Assembly (NCBI GenBank): GCA_946630765.1
Contig: CAMOZF010000025.1
Location: 1 to 11,561 of the forward strand
Length of the DNA: 11,561 nucleotides
From: an uncultured Lachnospiraceae bacterium
GTDB lineage: Bacteria; Bacillota_A; Clostridia; Lachnospirales; Lachnospiraceae
Direction: 5' to 3'
Shown: positions 1 to 6,822 of the stretch, in pieces
How the letters are laid out: every line of letters begins with the position of its first letter
Numbering within the stretch: the first letter of the stretch is position 1
Notes under the pieces: model-generated
What the model saw: the letters and a program-made list of their open reading frames with translations, nothing else
What the model was told of the DNA's origin: nothing
Database searches by the model: none
Translations under genes and position numbers: made by a program

Positions 1-435
1 CGTGTGATACGGAATCTCAAAATCCGGCACCACCGGCTCGCCGAAGCGCTCCACTTCCACGTTGCAGCTGTCATCCGGGCCGATCGGTACGGAAGGATCG
101 ATGATCTGCGGGATCACCATCATCTTCTGAAGGAGCTCCTGTTCTACCTGCTTTTCCTCAGCGGAAAGCTCGTCGATTCTCGCGCCGTCCTTGCTGATCT
201 CAGCCTTGACCGCGTTCGCTTCCTCGATCTTTTTCTGCGCCATCAGCGCGCCGATCTGCTTCGAAGCCTTATTTCTTGCCGCGCGGAGGGCTTCAACCTC
301 GCTTTTGATCTCGCGGTTTCTTTTGTCCAGCGCCAGCACTTCATCCACAAGCGGGAGCTTTGCGTCCTGGAATTTCTTCCTGATATTCTCGCGGACAAGG
401 TCCGGATTTTCTCTGACAAATTTGATGTCAAGCAT
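1..435 (-). CDS. serS: Seryl-tRNA synthetase, N-terminal part (cut by left window edge)
   Basis: Charges tRNA-Ser (and tRNA-Sec where present) with serine in the cytoplasm. Only the first 145 codons are visible. The protein opens MLDIKFVRENPDLVREN, the characteristic SerRS start. It continues with a Lys/Glu-rich stretch (about residues 30-100) that forms the antiparallel coiled-coil arm gripping the tRNA long variable arm. After it comes the linker QKMMVIPQIIDPSVPIGPDD, equivalent to the usual IPN...VPxGxDE segment leading into the class II catalytic core. The core with motifs 1-3 lies beyond the edge. The start at 433-435 is well supported: AAAGGGG at 443-449 sits 7 nt upstream, with a strong promoter behind it. 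The gene is separated from ligA by 308 bp and has its own promoter. I see no sign of damage; it is incomplete only because of the window boundary. Confidence 0.95.
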   Translation of the reverse strand, partial: MLDIKFVRENPDLVRENIRKKFQDAKLPLVDEVLALDKRNREIKSEVEALRAARNKASKQIGALMAQKKIEEANAVKAEISKDGARIDELSAEEKQVEQELLQKMMVIPQIIDPSVPIGPDDSCNVEVERFGEPVVPDFEIPYHT

Positions 436-477
436 GGTATTTCCCCTTTGATTCTTAAAAAATAATCATGTCCTGAT

Positions 478-506
478 ATTGTACCAAAGCTGAAACAAAA
501 CGTCAA
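478..506 (-). promoter_or_regulatory. Sigma-A type promoter of serS
   Basis: On the minus strand, TTGACG (501-506) and TACAAT (478-483) are separated by exactly 17 bp, close to the vegetative consensus TTGACA-17-TATAAT. The predicted transcription start is near 471, giving a leader of about 36 nt before the serS ATG. That is enough for the ribosome binding site only. Seen directly in sequence; activity is inferred. Confidence 0.8.
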
Positions 507-533
507 GTAGCGGGGCCGAAACTTTAGGCGCCG

Positions 534-576
534 CGTACGAAGAAGCCCCCTGATTTCTCGGGGGGCCTTCGATACG
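534..576 (-). terminator. Extended GC hairpin without T-tract between ligA and serS
   Basis: A long imperfect hairpin: CGTA, CGAAG and CCCCC on one arm pair with GGGGG, CTTCG and TACG on the other (14 pairs with small bulges, loop of about 10 nt). It lies downstream of ligA and just upstream of the serS promoter, a natural place for a terminator or for the 3' end of a small RNA. No run of T follows on either strand, so a classical intrinsic terminator is not shown. It may instead be a structural stem of the element described at 534-715. Confidence 0.35.
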
Positions 577-580
577 TCGG

Positions 581-680
581 TGATAACATATCTTCTATAT
601 CATTTAAAAGGGGGATCGGGAAGTACCCGACAATTATGAGAAGTGTAAGAAGCTGTACTCTTACGATACATATGTTATCA
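581..680. repeat. Perfect 11-bp inverted repeat with 78-bp spacer
   Basis: TGATAACATAT at 581-591 and its exact reverse complement ATATGTTATCA at 670-680. The 78 bp between the arms hold two further small hairpins, 616-630 and 645-664. This is the core of the proposed structured element; the match is read directly from the sequence. Confidence 0.8.
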
Positions 681-743
681 GGGAAAAATGAAGGATTTTC
701 GATGTTTTTGTATCGTTTCCAAAAATAAAAAATGAACAATCTG

Positions 744-2687
744 TTAACAGAGCGCCAGAAAAGCGGCTTCGTCGATGATTTTCACGCCGAGCTCCTTCGC
801 CTTCCGGTTCTTCCCGGAGCCGGAATTCACGTCGTTGTTGATCAGATAGTCGGTGTTCTTACTGACCGAGCCCGCGACTTTTCCGCCTCTTTCCTCAATA
901 AAGGCCTTCAGTTCGTCCCGGTTCTGGAACTCATGAACGGCGCCGGTGATCACAAAGGTCAGGCCGGAAATCGTGCTGTCCTGCGCACTTTCTTCCTTTT
1001 CCAGCACGAGCTCGGAAAGCAGGTCGTCGAATGCCGCCGACTTCTTTTCGTCGGCAAAATATGAAACGATATCCGCTGCCGTCACCGCCCCGATGCCGTC
1101 GATTGCCTGAAGCTCCTCGGCCGTTGCGCTTCTCAGCTTCTGAATGTCGCCGCCGAAATACTGCGAAAGCAGCCTTCCGCCCGCGGTTCCGATGCCGGGA
1201 ATGCCGATCCCGTACAGAAGTCTTGAAAGCGTCGTATGCCGCGCTTCCTCGATCGAATGCAGCATATTTTCAAAGGATTTCTCGCCGAAGCCCTCCATGC
1301 TGCAGATCTCGTCTTTATAACGCCCGATCCGGAAGATGTCCGCGAAGCTTTTGACGAAGCCGCGGTCGACGAATTTCTCGATCGTCGCCTCCGACAGGCC
1401 GTCGATTTTCAGTGCGTTCCGGCTCATCAGAAGGTCAAAGGACTTGATTTTCTTGGCCGGGCAGTCATTGTTCACACAGTATAGCGTTTTAACGCCGAAA
1501 TCGTCCCTTATTTCGGTTTTTCCGCCGCAGACCGGACAAATACCCGGAATTTCCAAAAGCCCGGATTTGGTGCGGTTTTCGGCGATCTGAGGGATGATCA
1601 TGTTTGCCTTGTAGACGAGGATGTGATCTCCGATCCCGAGCTTCAGCTCCTCCATGATCGAAATATTGTGCGCCGAGGCGCGGCTCACGGTCGTCCCCTC
1701 CAGCTCCACGGGATCGAAGATCGCGACCGGATTGATCAGGCCGGTCCTCGAGGCGCTCCACTCGATGTCGCGAAGCACGGTCTCGGCCATCTCATCCTGC
1801 CATTTGAAGGCGATCGAATTTTTCGGGAACTTCGCCGTCCGCCCGAGAGACTCACCGTAGGACAGCTCGTCCAGCATCAGCACAAGCCCGTCCGACGGAA
1901 TATCATAATGCTCGATCCGCGCCTTGTAGGACGCGACGGCATCTGCCATGGTCTCGGCAGTCACTGCCATGCGCTCGACCGTCTCAAAGCCGAGGCTGTC
2001 CAGAAAGTCCATCTGCTTCATGAAGGAATCTTCAAAATCCACGCCCTCCGCGGTAAGCAGAGAAAACGCCACCAGATTGACCGAGCGCTCCGCCGTCACG
2101 GACGGGTCGAGCTGGCGCACGGAGCCGGCGCACAGATTCCTCGGGTTCTTGTACTTCGACTCCTCAGGAATCGCGGCATTCATCCGCTCAAAATCCGAGT
2201 AGCGGATCACGGCCTCTCCCCGGAGCACGAGATGCCCGGTGTAGCTGATCTTCAGCGGAAGATTCCGGAAGGTCCGCGCATTTCCTGTAATGACCTCGCC
2301 GACCTCGCCGTTTCCTCGGGTGACCGCCTTTGTGAGCGTTCCGTTATCGTAGGTCAGGACGATTGTCAGGCCGTCGAGCTTCCAGGAAAGCACGCCCTTA
2401 TGCCCGGACAGAAACGCTGCCAGGGTGTCCACATCCTTCGTTTTATCAAGGGAGAGCGCCGGAAACTCGTGCCGCTCCCTCGGAAGCTCCGAGACGACTT
2501 CGTAGCCGACCTTCTGCGTCGGGCTTCCGGAAAGCACGATCCCGGTCTCCGCCTCGAGCTGAAGAAGCTCATCGTAGAGCCGGTCATAGCGTTCATTCGG
2601 CATCAGCTCGCGGCTCTCCTGATAGTAGGCGCGCGAGGCCTCCAGAAGCACCGGAATCAGTTCCTTCATACGGGCAAGCTTATCCAT
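744..2687 (-). CDS. ligA: NAD-dependent DNA ligase LigA, divergent Clostridia type
   Basis: Seals nicks in DNA in replication and repair using NAD+. At 647 residues it is slightly shorter than E. coli LigA (671). Domains in order: Ia (about 1-65), adenylation (about 66-300) with the nucleophilic lysine K103 in KLDG, OB fold (about 301-380, SRTGLINPVA and GTTVSRASAHN), a four-cysteine zinc finger (C384, C387, C404, C409), helix-hairpin-helix region (about 410-560) and C-terminal BRCT domain (about 573-647, FVITG...GGKVAGSVSK). It departs from the classical family in several places. The motif IV lysine (VVVK, K290 in E. coli) is Met271, the E. coli E113 position is Ser101, the domain Ia D32 position is Asn31, and TRGDG is TRGNG. 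From memory, this form is shared by other Lachnospiraceae ligases and so is probably functional. The start at 2687 has AAAGGA 7 nt upstream and overlaps the end of the rluF-like gene by 8 bp, suggesting translational coupling. The stop lies in a TCTGTTAACAGA palindrome. Confidence 0.95.
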   Translation of the reverse strand: MDKLARMKELIPVLLEASRAYYQESRELMPNERYDRLYDELLQLEAETGIVLSGSPTQKVGYEVVSELPRERHEFPALSLDKTKDVDTLAAFLSGHKGVLSWKLDGLTIVLTYDNGTLTKAVTRGNGEVGEVITGNARTFRNLPLKISYTGHLVLRGEAVIRYSDFERMNAAIPEESKYKNPRNLCAGSVRQLDPSVTAERSVNLVAFSLLTAEGVDFEDSFMKQMDFLDSLGFETVERMAVTAETMADAVASYKARIEHYDIPSDGLVLMLDELSYGESLGRTAKFPKNSIAFKWQDEMAETVLRDIEWSASRTGLINPVAIFDPVELEGTTVSRASAHNISIMEELKLGIGDHILVYKANMIIPQIAENRTKSGLLEIPGICPVCGGKTEIRDDFGVKTLYCVNNDCPAKKIKSFDLLMSRNALKIDGLSEATIEKFVDRGFVKSFADIFRIGRYKDEICSMEGFGEKSFENMLHSIEEARHTTLSRLLYGIGIPGIGTAGGRLLSQYFGGDIQKLRSATAEELQAIDGIGAVTAADIVSYFADEKKSAAFDDLLSELVLEKEESAQDSTISGLTFVITGAVHEFQNRDELKAFIEERGGKVAGSVSKNTDYLINNDVNSGSGKNRKAKELGVKIIDEAAFLALC

Positions 2688-3414
2688 GACGCTGTCCTTT
2701 CTTTCTGAGCCCCTGAAGAAGCTCCGTCCGTTCGGCGCCCGTCACAAAGCGCCACTGTCCGCCCGGAAGATCCGCAAGCTCCACATTCATGATCCGGATC
2801 CGCCGAAGGGTCCGGACTTCATAGCCGCAGGTCTCGCACATTCTTCGAATCTGGCGGTTCAGGCCCTGCGTCAGGACAATCGAGAAGCTGCGGTCTCCGG
2901 TCTTTCTGACCCGGCAGGCCGCCGTCTTCTTCTGAAGCTCCTGAAGATAAATGCCCTTCTCCATCCTTTTGATAAAGGAATCCGTCAGGTCGTGATTGAC
3001 CGTCACTTCGTATTCCTTCTCGTGCGCGCCGGAGGCCTTGGTGATCTCCGCGGCAAAAGCGCCGTCATTTGTGAGGAAGATCAGCCCCTCGGAATCCTTG
3101 TCGAGTCTTCCGACCGGGTAGAGTCTGCCGTTATAGTCCACCAGACTCAGAATGTTCTCTTCGCCCTTGAAGCTTCTTGTCGTGCAGACAATCCCCACCG
3201 GCTTATTCACGGCGATGATCACCTTCTCCGGCGTTTTCGCCTGCACGGCCTTTCCGTCGATCCGGATCTCGTCCTGATCCGTCACCTTCTGCCCGAGAAG
3301 CGCCGGCTGTCCGTTCACGAGGATCCGCCCTTCTTCGGCCATTCTATCAGCTTCGCGGCGTGAACACACGCCGCGATCGCTCAGATATTTATTCAATCTA
3401 AGAGGTTCCATCAT
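2680..3414 (-). CDS. rluF: RluF-type 23S rRNA pseudouridine synthase
   Basis: Isomerises uridine to pseudouridine in RNA. E. coli RluF acts on 23S rRNA U2604 and also on tRNA-Tyr; the target here is inferred. The 244-residue protein has an N-terminal S4 RNA-binding domain (about residues 3-60, RLNKYLSDRGVCSRREAD) and a TruA/RluB-like catalytic domain. Asp105 in GRLDKDSEGLIFLTNDG is the catalytic aspartate. The segment GLNRQIRRMCE followed by RIRIMNV is characteristic of RluF and separates it from RluB and RluE. Two adjacent ATGs (3414 and 3411) are possible starts; AAGGAT directly upstream slightly favours the second by spacing. Its last codons overlap the ligA start (8 bp), so the two are very likely co-transcribed. 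A 67 bp gap separates it from the upstream small gene, with no obvious terminator. Confidence 0.9.
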   Translation of the reverse strand: MMEPLRLNKYLSDRGVCSRREADRMAEEGRILVNGQPALLGQKVTDQDEIRIDGKAVQAKTPEKVIIAVNKPVGIVCTTRSFKGEENILSLVDYNGRLYPVGRLDKDSEGLIFLTNDGAFAAEITKASGAHEKEYEVTVNHDLTDSFIKRMEKGIYLQELQKKTAACRVRKTGDRSFSIVLTQGLNRQIRRMCETCGYEVRTLRRIRIMNVELADLPGGQWRFVTGAERTELLQGLRKKGQRHG

Positions 3415-3481
3415 TAATCCTTATCCTTCAAACCACATAGTTCTGCCACTGTCCTTCCGTAAGCGGGGGACATCCAGAAGC

Positions 3482-3973
3482 TTATTCCTGATCCCAGCCC
3501 GGCTCCTCGGCTGCATCCTCCGGCGGCGCGACCGTATCGAGCGCACTTTCGATCAGTTTCATCATTTCCCATGCCGAACGGAAATACATCGTCTGGTTCT
3601 TTTCAATCCAGGTAATTCTTCCCTGCCAGGAACTGTTCTGTCTGTGCTGTACGCGAATAATAAAAGAGCCGAGATCTCCGTGATTCATCAATAATTCCTC
3701 ATCTTTCACTACTTTTTCTTTGGCCGGCTGGGGATATCCCCTTTTCTGTTCCTGGCCGAAGCTGCGCATGTTATTGGTCGGATAGGGGAAACGCAGGTCG
3801 TCATAAAACTTTTCCAGCTCGAAAAACAGCTGATCCCAGTTTGTGACCTCATGTGCTTCCCGCTCATAGCTTGTGTAATACCGGGCCTTCAGCTCCGCAC
3901 CTTTCCGCTGATCGATTGCGAGCACCACGCCGTTCGGCGTCCCGATATAAACCTGTGAACCTCCTGCAGGCAT
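3482..3973 (-). CDS. Conserved hypothetical protein linked to the BTAD regulator
   Basis: A 163-residue soluble protein without signal peptide or membrane segment; function not recognised. The N-terminal third (VYIGTPNGVVLAIDQRKG) looks like a short beta-rich segment. The middle (about 35-100) is charged and probably helical then disordered. The best-defined part is about residues 103-147, a beta-sheet-like stretch FIIRVQHRQNSSWQGRITWI followed by a helix (FRSAWEMMKLIESAL). From memory, this C-terminal block recurs in clostridial proteins beside BTAD regulators; I cannot name a Pfam family. It starts 39 bp after the BTAD gene stop with a good AAAGGAG site, so the pair is probably one transcript. 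A role as partner or modulator of the regulator is inferred from that neighbourhood only. Confidence 0.75.
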   Translation of the reverse strand: MPAGGSQVYIGTPNGVVLAIDQRKGAELKARYYTSYEREAHEVTNWDQLFFELEKFYDDLRFPYPTNNMRSFGQEQKRGYPQPAKEKVVKDEELLMNHGDLGSFIIRVQHRQNSSWQGRITWIEKNQTMYFRSAWEMMKLIESALDTVAPPEDAAEEPGWDQE

Positions 3974-4012
3974 TTCATGCTCCTTTCTGCCCGGGGTGGA
4001 AGGGGCCTCCTA

Positions 4013-5206
4013 TCAGTACTTTGAAACCACGATATTGACATGGTAGCGGATTCCTGTCCGCTGCCTGCGAATAATGAAATGGTCATTGATCCTTCGCTGT
4101 ACAATCGAGCAGTCCTCGCTCGTCGTATTGATGAGCAGCACCAGATACTGGCCCTTCCCGTAGCGGCAGACCGCGTCGGAACGCCGGACAGAGCTGCAGA
4201 TCGCGTCCTTCAGGCGCTCGGAAAGCTCGTCGAGCTGCGGACCATTCTGCATCGGATTGCCCTTGCTGTCCACAACGGTACAGAGCATCAGGTAGATCGA
4301 CTGGCCGCCGCGCTCCATCATGCGCTGCACCATCTGGTACACGCCCTGGAACACCGGGTAGGAGCAGAGGAAGCCGCCCTTTGTGTTGCTGCTCTCCGTC
4401 TCCAGCTGTGCCTGAATATCGTCAAGAAGCGCAAACTGATGCTCCACCTGCGTCCCAAGCTTCTGGAGAAGATCCATCATCTTCTGCGTCGGGCGAAGGC
4501 CCTCCGTCCGAAGATACATATCCAGCGTATCGTCGTAGAATTTCACCGCCTGCTCGAATCGTCCGGTCGCGACCATGGCTTCCATCGTCAGCGCTTCCCA
4601 GTCGGACATCGGCTGAAGCTTCGCGGCATACATTCCAAGATTTTCAAGTTCAATATATTCATCGGCTGCCCTCAGGACCTCCGCACACTCCTCCACAAGC
4701 TCCGTGAAAAGCGTACGGTACCGGCGCGCCTCCTGTGCGACCCAGACCATGGCCGTCTGGTTCTGCAGGAACTCTCCGGTATAAAGGTGAATTGCCTGAA
4801 GGTACAGATTCCTTTTCTTTTCGGGGTCGGATTCGGCTCTCGCCAGCTCCGCCACGCGCTCCATCTCCTCCGCGTCCTCCACGACCGGAATCTCCCCGGT
4901 AAAGCGGAGCACGCCTTTACTGACCTCGAGATAGTTCACATCCGGAAGTCCCGACATCCTGAGCCTTTTCTTGGCATTATATACAACCGACCTCGTTGCG
5001 TGATGGACATCATCAATGTCGCGGTCCTCGAAAAGGATCCGCTCCACCTGATCCCGGCTGATCCCGTTCGCGCGGTGGTGCAGGACAAGCTGCATCAGAT
5101 ACGCAAACTGAGACTCGCTCGTACGGCCTTCATTGGTGATGATCTTCCCGTTGTAGCGCAGCGCGAAGTCTCCGAACATCTGAACATAGAGTACTCCGTT
5201 GTCCAT
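4013..5206 (-). CDS. BTAD (SARP-like) transcriptional regulator with degenerate GGDEF C-terminus
   Basis: Probable DNA-binding regulator of 397 residues. Residues about 1-105 form an OmpR/SARP-like winged helix (YVQMFGDFALRYNGK, then ISRDQVERILF and the recognition-helix region HHATRSVVYNAKKRL). Residues about 110-255 form the helical, TPR-like bacterial transcriptional activation domain (YTGEFL, YRTLFTELV, then RFEQAVKFYDDTL and GLRPTQKM). Residues about 275-397 resemble a GGDEF domain, with the active-site loop replaced: RYGKGQY at 348-354 stands where RYGGDEF is expected, so diguanylate cyclase activity is unlikely. It may bind a nucleotide or mediate dimerisation (inference). TAAGGAGG with 7-nt spacing supports the start. 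It lies 115 bp after pilT and 39 bp before the 163-residue gene, making the pilus operon a plausible target. The 115 bp gap holds no strong promoter that I can see. Confidence 0.85.
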   Translation of the reverse strand: MDNGVLYVQMFGDFALRYNGKIITNEGRTSESQFAYLMQLVLHHRANGISRDQVERILFEDRDIDDVHHATRSVVYNAKKRLRMSGLPDVNYLEVSKGVLRFTGEIPVVEDAEEMERVAELARAESDPEKKRNLYLQAIHLYTGEFLQNQTAMVWVAQEARRYRTLFTELVEECAEVLRAADEYIELENLGMYAAKLQPMSDWEALTMEAMVATGRFEQAVKFYDDTLDMYLRTEGLRPTQKMMDLLQKLGTQVEHQFALLDDIQAQLETESSNTKGGFLCSYPVFQGVYQMVQRMMERGGQSIYLMLCTVVDSKGNPMQNGPQLDELSERLKDAICSSVRRSDAVCRYGKGQYLVLLINTTSEDCSIVQRRINDHFIIRRQRTGIRYHVNIVVSKY

Positions 5207-5321
5207 TTTGAGCCTCCTTACAAATCCTTGAACCCAGGGTCATAAGATAACACTTTCATGATACACGCCGCATAGTCAAATCTTCCATCAAAAACAGAAG
5301 AGAAAAGAGGGGAAAGCCGCC

Positions 5322-6377
5322 TTATCCAAGCCGCTTTGCCATATTTTCGTAGTGCGCACACGACACGAGCGCCGTATCTTTCGTGATGCGGCCTTCCCGG
5401 TAAAGCCGAAGAAGGCTGCCGTCCGTCGTACACATCCCGTCCTGCGCGCCGGCCTGCATCGCCGAATCCAGCTGATGCAGCTTGTCCTCGCGGATCATGT
5501 TCTGGATCGCAGGCGTGGACTTCAGGATCTCAAATACGGGGGTCTGCCCGCCGCCTGTATCCGGCACGAGCTGCTGACAGACAATACCCTTCAGGATCTG
5601 CGCCAGCTGGATCTTGACCTGCTGCTGCTGATTGGCCGGAAATACGTCCAGGATCCGGTTGATCGTATTGGACGCGCTCGAGGTGTGAAGCGTCGAGAAC
5701 AGAAGCACACCGGTCTCAGCAGCCGTCAGAGCAGCCGAGATCGTATCATAGTCGCGCATCTCTCCGAGAAGGATCACGTCGGGGCTTTCCCGGAGCGCCG
5801 AACGAAGTGCCTCCAGATACCCCGGGGTATCGATGGAGATCTCGCGCTGGGTGACGATCGCCTGGTCATGCCGGTGAATGTACTCGATCGGGTCCTCCAT
5901 CGTAATGATGTGGCAGTCGCGCGTTCTGTTGATCCGGTCGATCATACAGGCAAGCGTCGTGGACTTTCCGGTTCCCGCAGCGCCGGTGATCAGCACCAGT
6001 CCCTTCTTGTTGTCCGCGAGGGAAAGCACCGCTTCCGGGATTCCCAGCTCCTTCGGGTCCGGCAGACCGAAATGAATCAGCCGGATGACTGCCGCGAGAG
6101 AGCCGCGCTGTCTGAACACATTGACGCGGAAACGCCCCAGAGAATAAATGGAGAACGAAAAGTCATCGTCCGACCCGGCATTCAGCGCGGTCATTTCCCG
6201 CCGCGCGACGTCATAGATCTCGCGCACGAGAACGCCGATCGGCTCCGGCTTCAGGATGTCTCCCGGCAGCCGCACCTGATGGCCGTTGCATTTCAGCACC
6301 ACCGGAAGGCCTGCCACAAGAAAGATATCCGCGGCGTCCATTTCCACGGCCTTTTGCAGAATTTCCTGAATATTCAT
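5322..6377 (-). CDS. pilT: PilT twitching-motility ATPase
   Basis: Hexameric cytoplasmic ATPase that powers type IV pilus retraction by acting on PilC at the inner face of the membrane. At 351 residues it matches normal PilT length. The N-terminal PAS-like domain (about 1-105) precedes a RecA-like core. The core has Walker A GAAGTGKST (132-140, K138), the Asp box ITMEDPIEYIH (158-168), Walker B VILLGEMRD (201-209, E206) and the His box STLHTSSASNTINRI (228-242). The PilT-specific C-terminal signature appears as AIQNMIRE (290-297), against AIRNLIRE in the reference family. This argues for PilT rather than PilB or GspE, which would also have a longer N-terminus. It is the last gene of the pilus-like run, 16 bp after the previous stop, with AAAGGG about 8 nt before the ATG. 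All catalytic residues are present. No pilB extension ATPase is visible in the window. Confidence 0.93.
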   Translation of the reverse strand: MNIQEILQKAVEMDAADIFLVAGLPVVLKCNGHQVRLPGDILKPEPIGVLVREIYDVARREMTALNAGSDDDFSFSIYSLGRFRVNVFRQRGSLAAVIRLIHFGLPDPKELGIPEAVLSLADNKKGLVLITGAAGTGKSTTLACMIDRINRTRDCHIITMEDPIEYIHRHDQAIVTQREISIDTPGYLEALRSALRESPDVILLGEMRDYDTISAALTAAETGVLLFSTLHTSSASNTINRILDVFPANQQQQVKIQLAQILKGIVCQQLVPDTGGGQTPVFEILKSTPAIQNMIREDKLHQLDSAMQAGAQDGMCTTDGSLLRLYREGRITKDTALVSCAHYENMAKRLG

Positions 6378-6393
6378 AGAACAGCCCTTTCTG

Positions 6394-6822
6394 TCAGCGC
6401 GATCCGTCCCACAGATTCATGCTGCCTTCCTCTTCCCAGTTTCTCACGATCTCCCAGCAGCTGATCTGAAGGCCTTCTCCCTCCACGGTAAAACGGATGG
6501 TCAGCGTCGTCTCATCCTCGGATAAGACGCAGATATACGCATCATCCTGCTTTTCGAAACGTTCCACGACAACGCTTCCCTCTGGCTTCTCAGCCGCCAT
6601 CGGATCGACGCCTTCTTCCAAGGCATCCTGAAGCGCCTTCATCAGCTCCTGACCAGCCTGTTCGAGATTGTAGCGCGTACGCACCGTCTCGGCGAAGCGA
6701 TTGGAAAGCCGAAGGTCCGCCTGCGCGGTCGTCATGGTCAGGATTCCGAGTGTCGTAAGGCAGATGCTGATAATTGTCAGAAGGAGCGCGATCGGCCCCA
6801 GCTTGATCGGTACTTCTCTCAT
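6394..6822 (-). CDS. Small membrane protein, PilX-like minor pilin candidate
   Basis: A 142-residue protein with one N-terminal membrane helix (about 9-30, LGPIALLLTIISICLTTLGI). The following amphipathic helix ends in YNLEQAGQELMKALQ, the pattern seen just after the membrane helix of PilX/GspK-type minor pilins. The remaining residues (about 80-142) look like a short beta-rich extracytoplasmic domain. Gly9 precedes the hydrophobic segment, but the +1 residue is Pro and there is no Glu at +5, so it is not a canonical prepilin; GspK-type minor pilins also lack Glu5. Its ATG overlaps the stop of the previous gene (ATGA) and has AAAGGAGG 7 nt upstream. Position between another pilin-like gene and pilT supports a role in the pilus-like machine. 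The assignment rests on topology and context. Confidence 0.65.
   Translation of the reverse strand: MREVPIKLGPIALLLTIISICLTTLGILTMTTAQADLRLSNRFAETVRTRYNLEQAGQELMKALQDALEEGVDPMAAEKPEGSVVVERFEKQDDAYICVLSEDETTLTIRFTVEGEGLQISCWEIVRNWEEEGSMNLWDGSR

Larger units (their letters stand above)
534..715 (-). ncRNA. Candidate structured RNA, class not recognised
   Basis: This covers most of the 308 bp gap between ligA and serS, is AT-richer than its surroundings and has no convincing protein. Read on the minus strand it contains, in order: CGATAC (715-710); TGATAACATAT (680-670), which pairs perfectly with ATATGTTATCA (591-581); inside that, a hairpin GTAAGA/TCTTAC (664-645) and a hairpin TCGGG/CCCGA (630-616); then the GC hairpin at 576-534. 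GTATCG occurs at 669-664 and again at 575-570, and either copy can pair with CGATAC at 715-710. This nested layout is typical of a folded RNA. I find no T-box AGGGTGG box, no SRP, RNase P or tmRNA signature and no riboswitch core I know. No clear promoter is visible at the 5' end. The strand is inferred from the neighbours; the element could also be a DNA-level palindrome or a decayed mobile element. Confidence 0.35.

Noticed and set aside
524..739. Minus-strand frame of 71 codons in the ligA-serS gap
   Set aside because: It begins with TTG, has no ribosome binding site, has the irregular composition of non-coding DNA and runs straight through the inverted repeats.
436..743. T-box riboswitch for serS
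   Set aside because: The conserved AGGGTGG...ACCGCG box is absent on the minus strand, and the serS promoter lies downstream of most of the region.
722..751. Palindrome TCTGTTAACAGA followed by T-rich DNA after ligA as a terminator
   Set aside because: Only a 4-bp stem with a UUAA loop can form, and the T stretch is offset and interrupted; too weak to call.
3414..3473. 19-codon frame whose TAA overlaps the first rluF ATG (TAATG), a possible leader peptide
   Set aside because: No ribosome binding site before its ATG and no recognisable sequence; one short frame of this size is expected by chance.
4040..5245. Long plus-strand frame opposite the BTAD gene (also 5352-6464 and 1623-2708)
   Set aside because: These are antisense shadows created by the codon bias of the minus-strand genes. 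Their translations are Arg/His/Leu-rich without domains, while the minus-strand products match known families.
5207..5321. Promoter for the BTAD gene (TTGACT at 5273-5278)
   Set aside because: No acceptable -10 box lies 16-18 bp downstream, and the nearest TATCTT is about 24 bp away.
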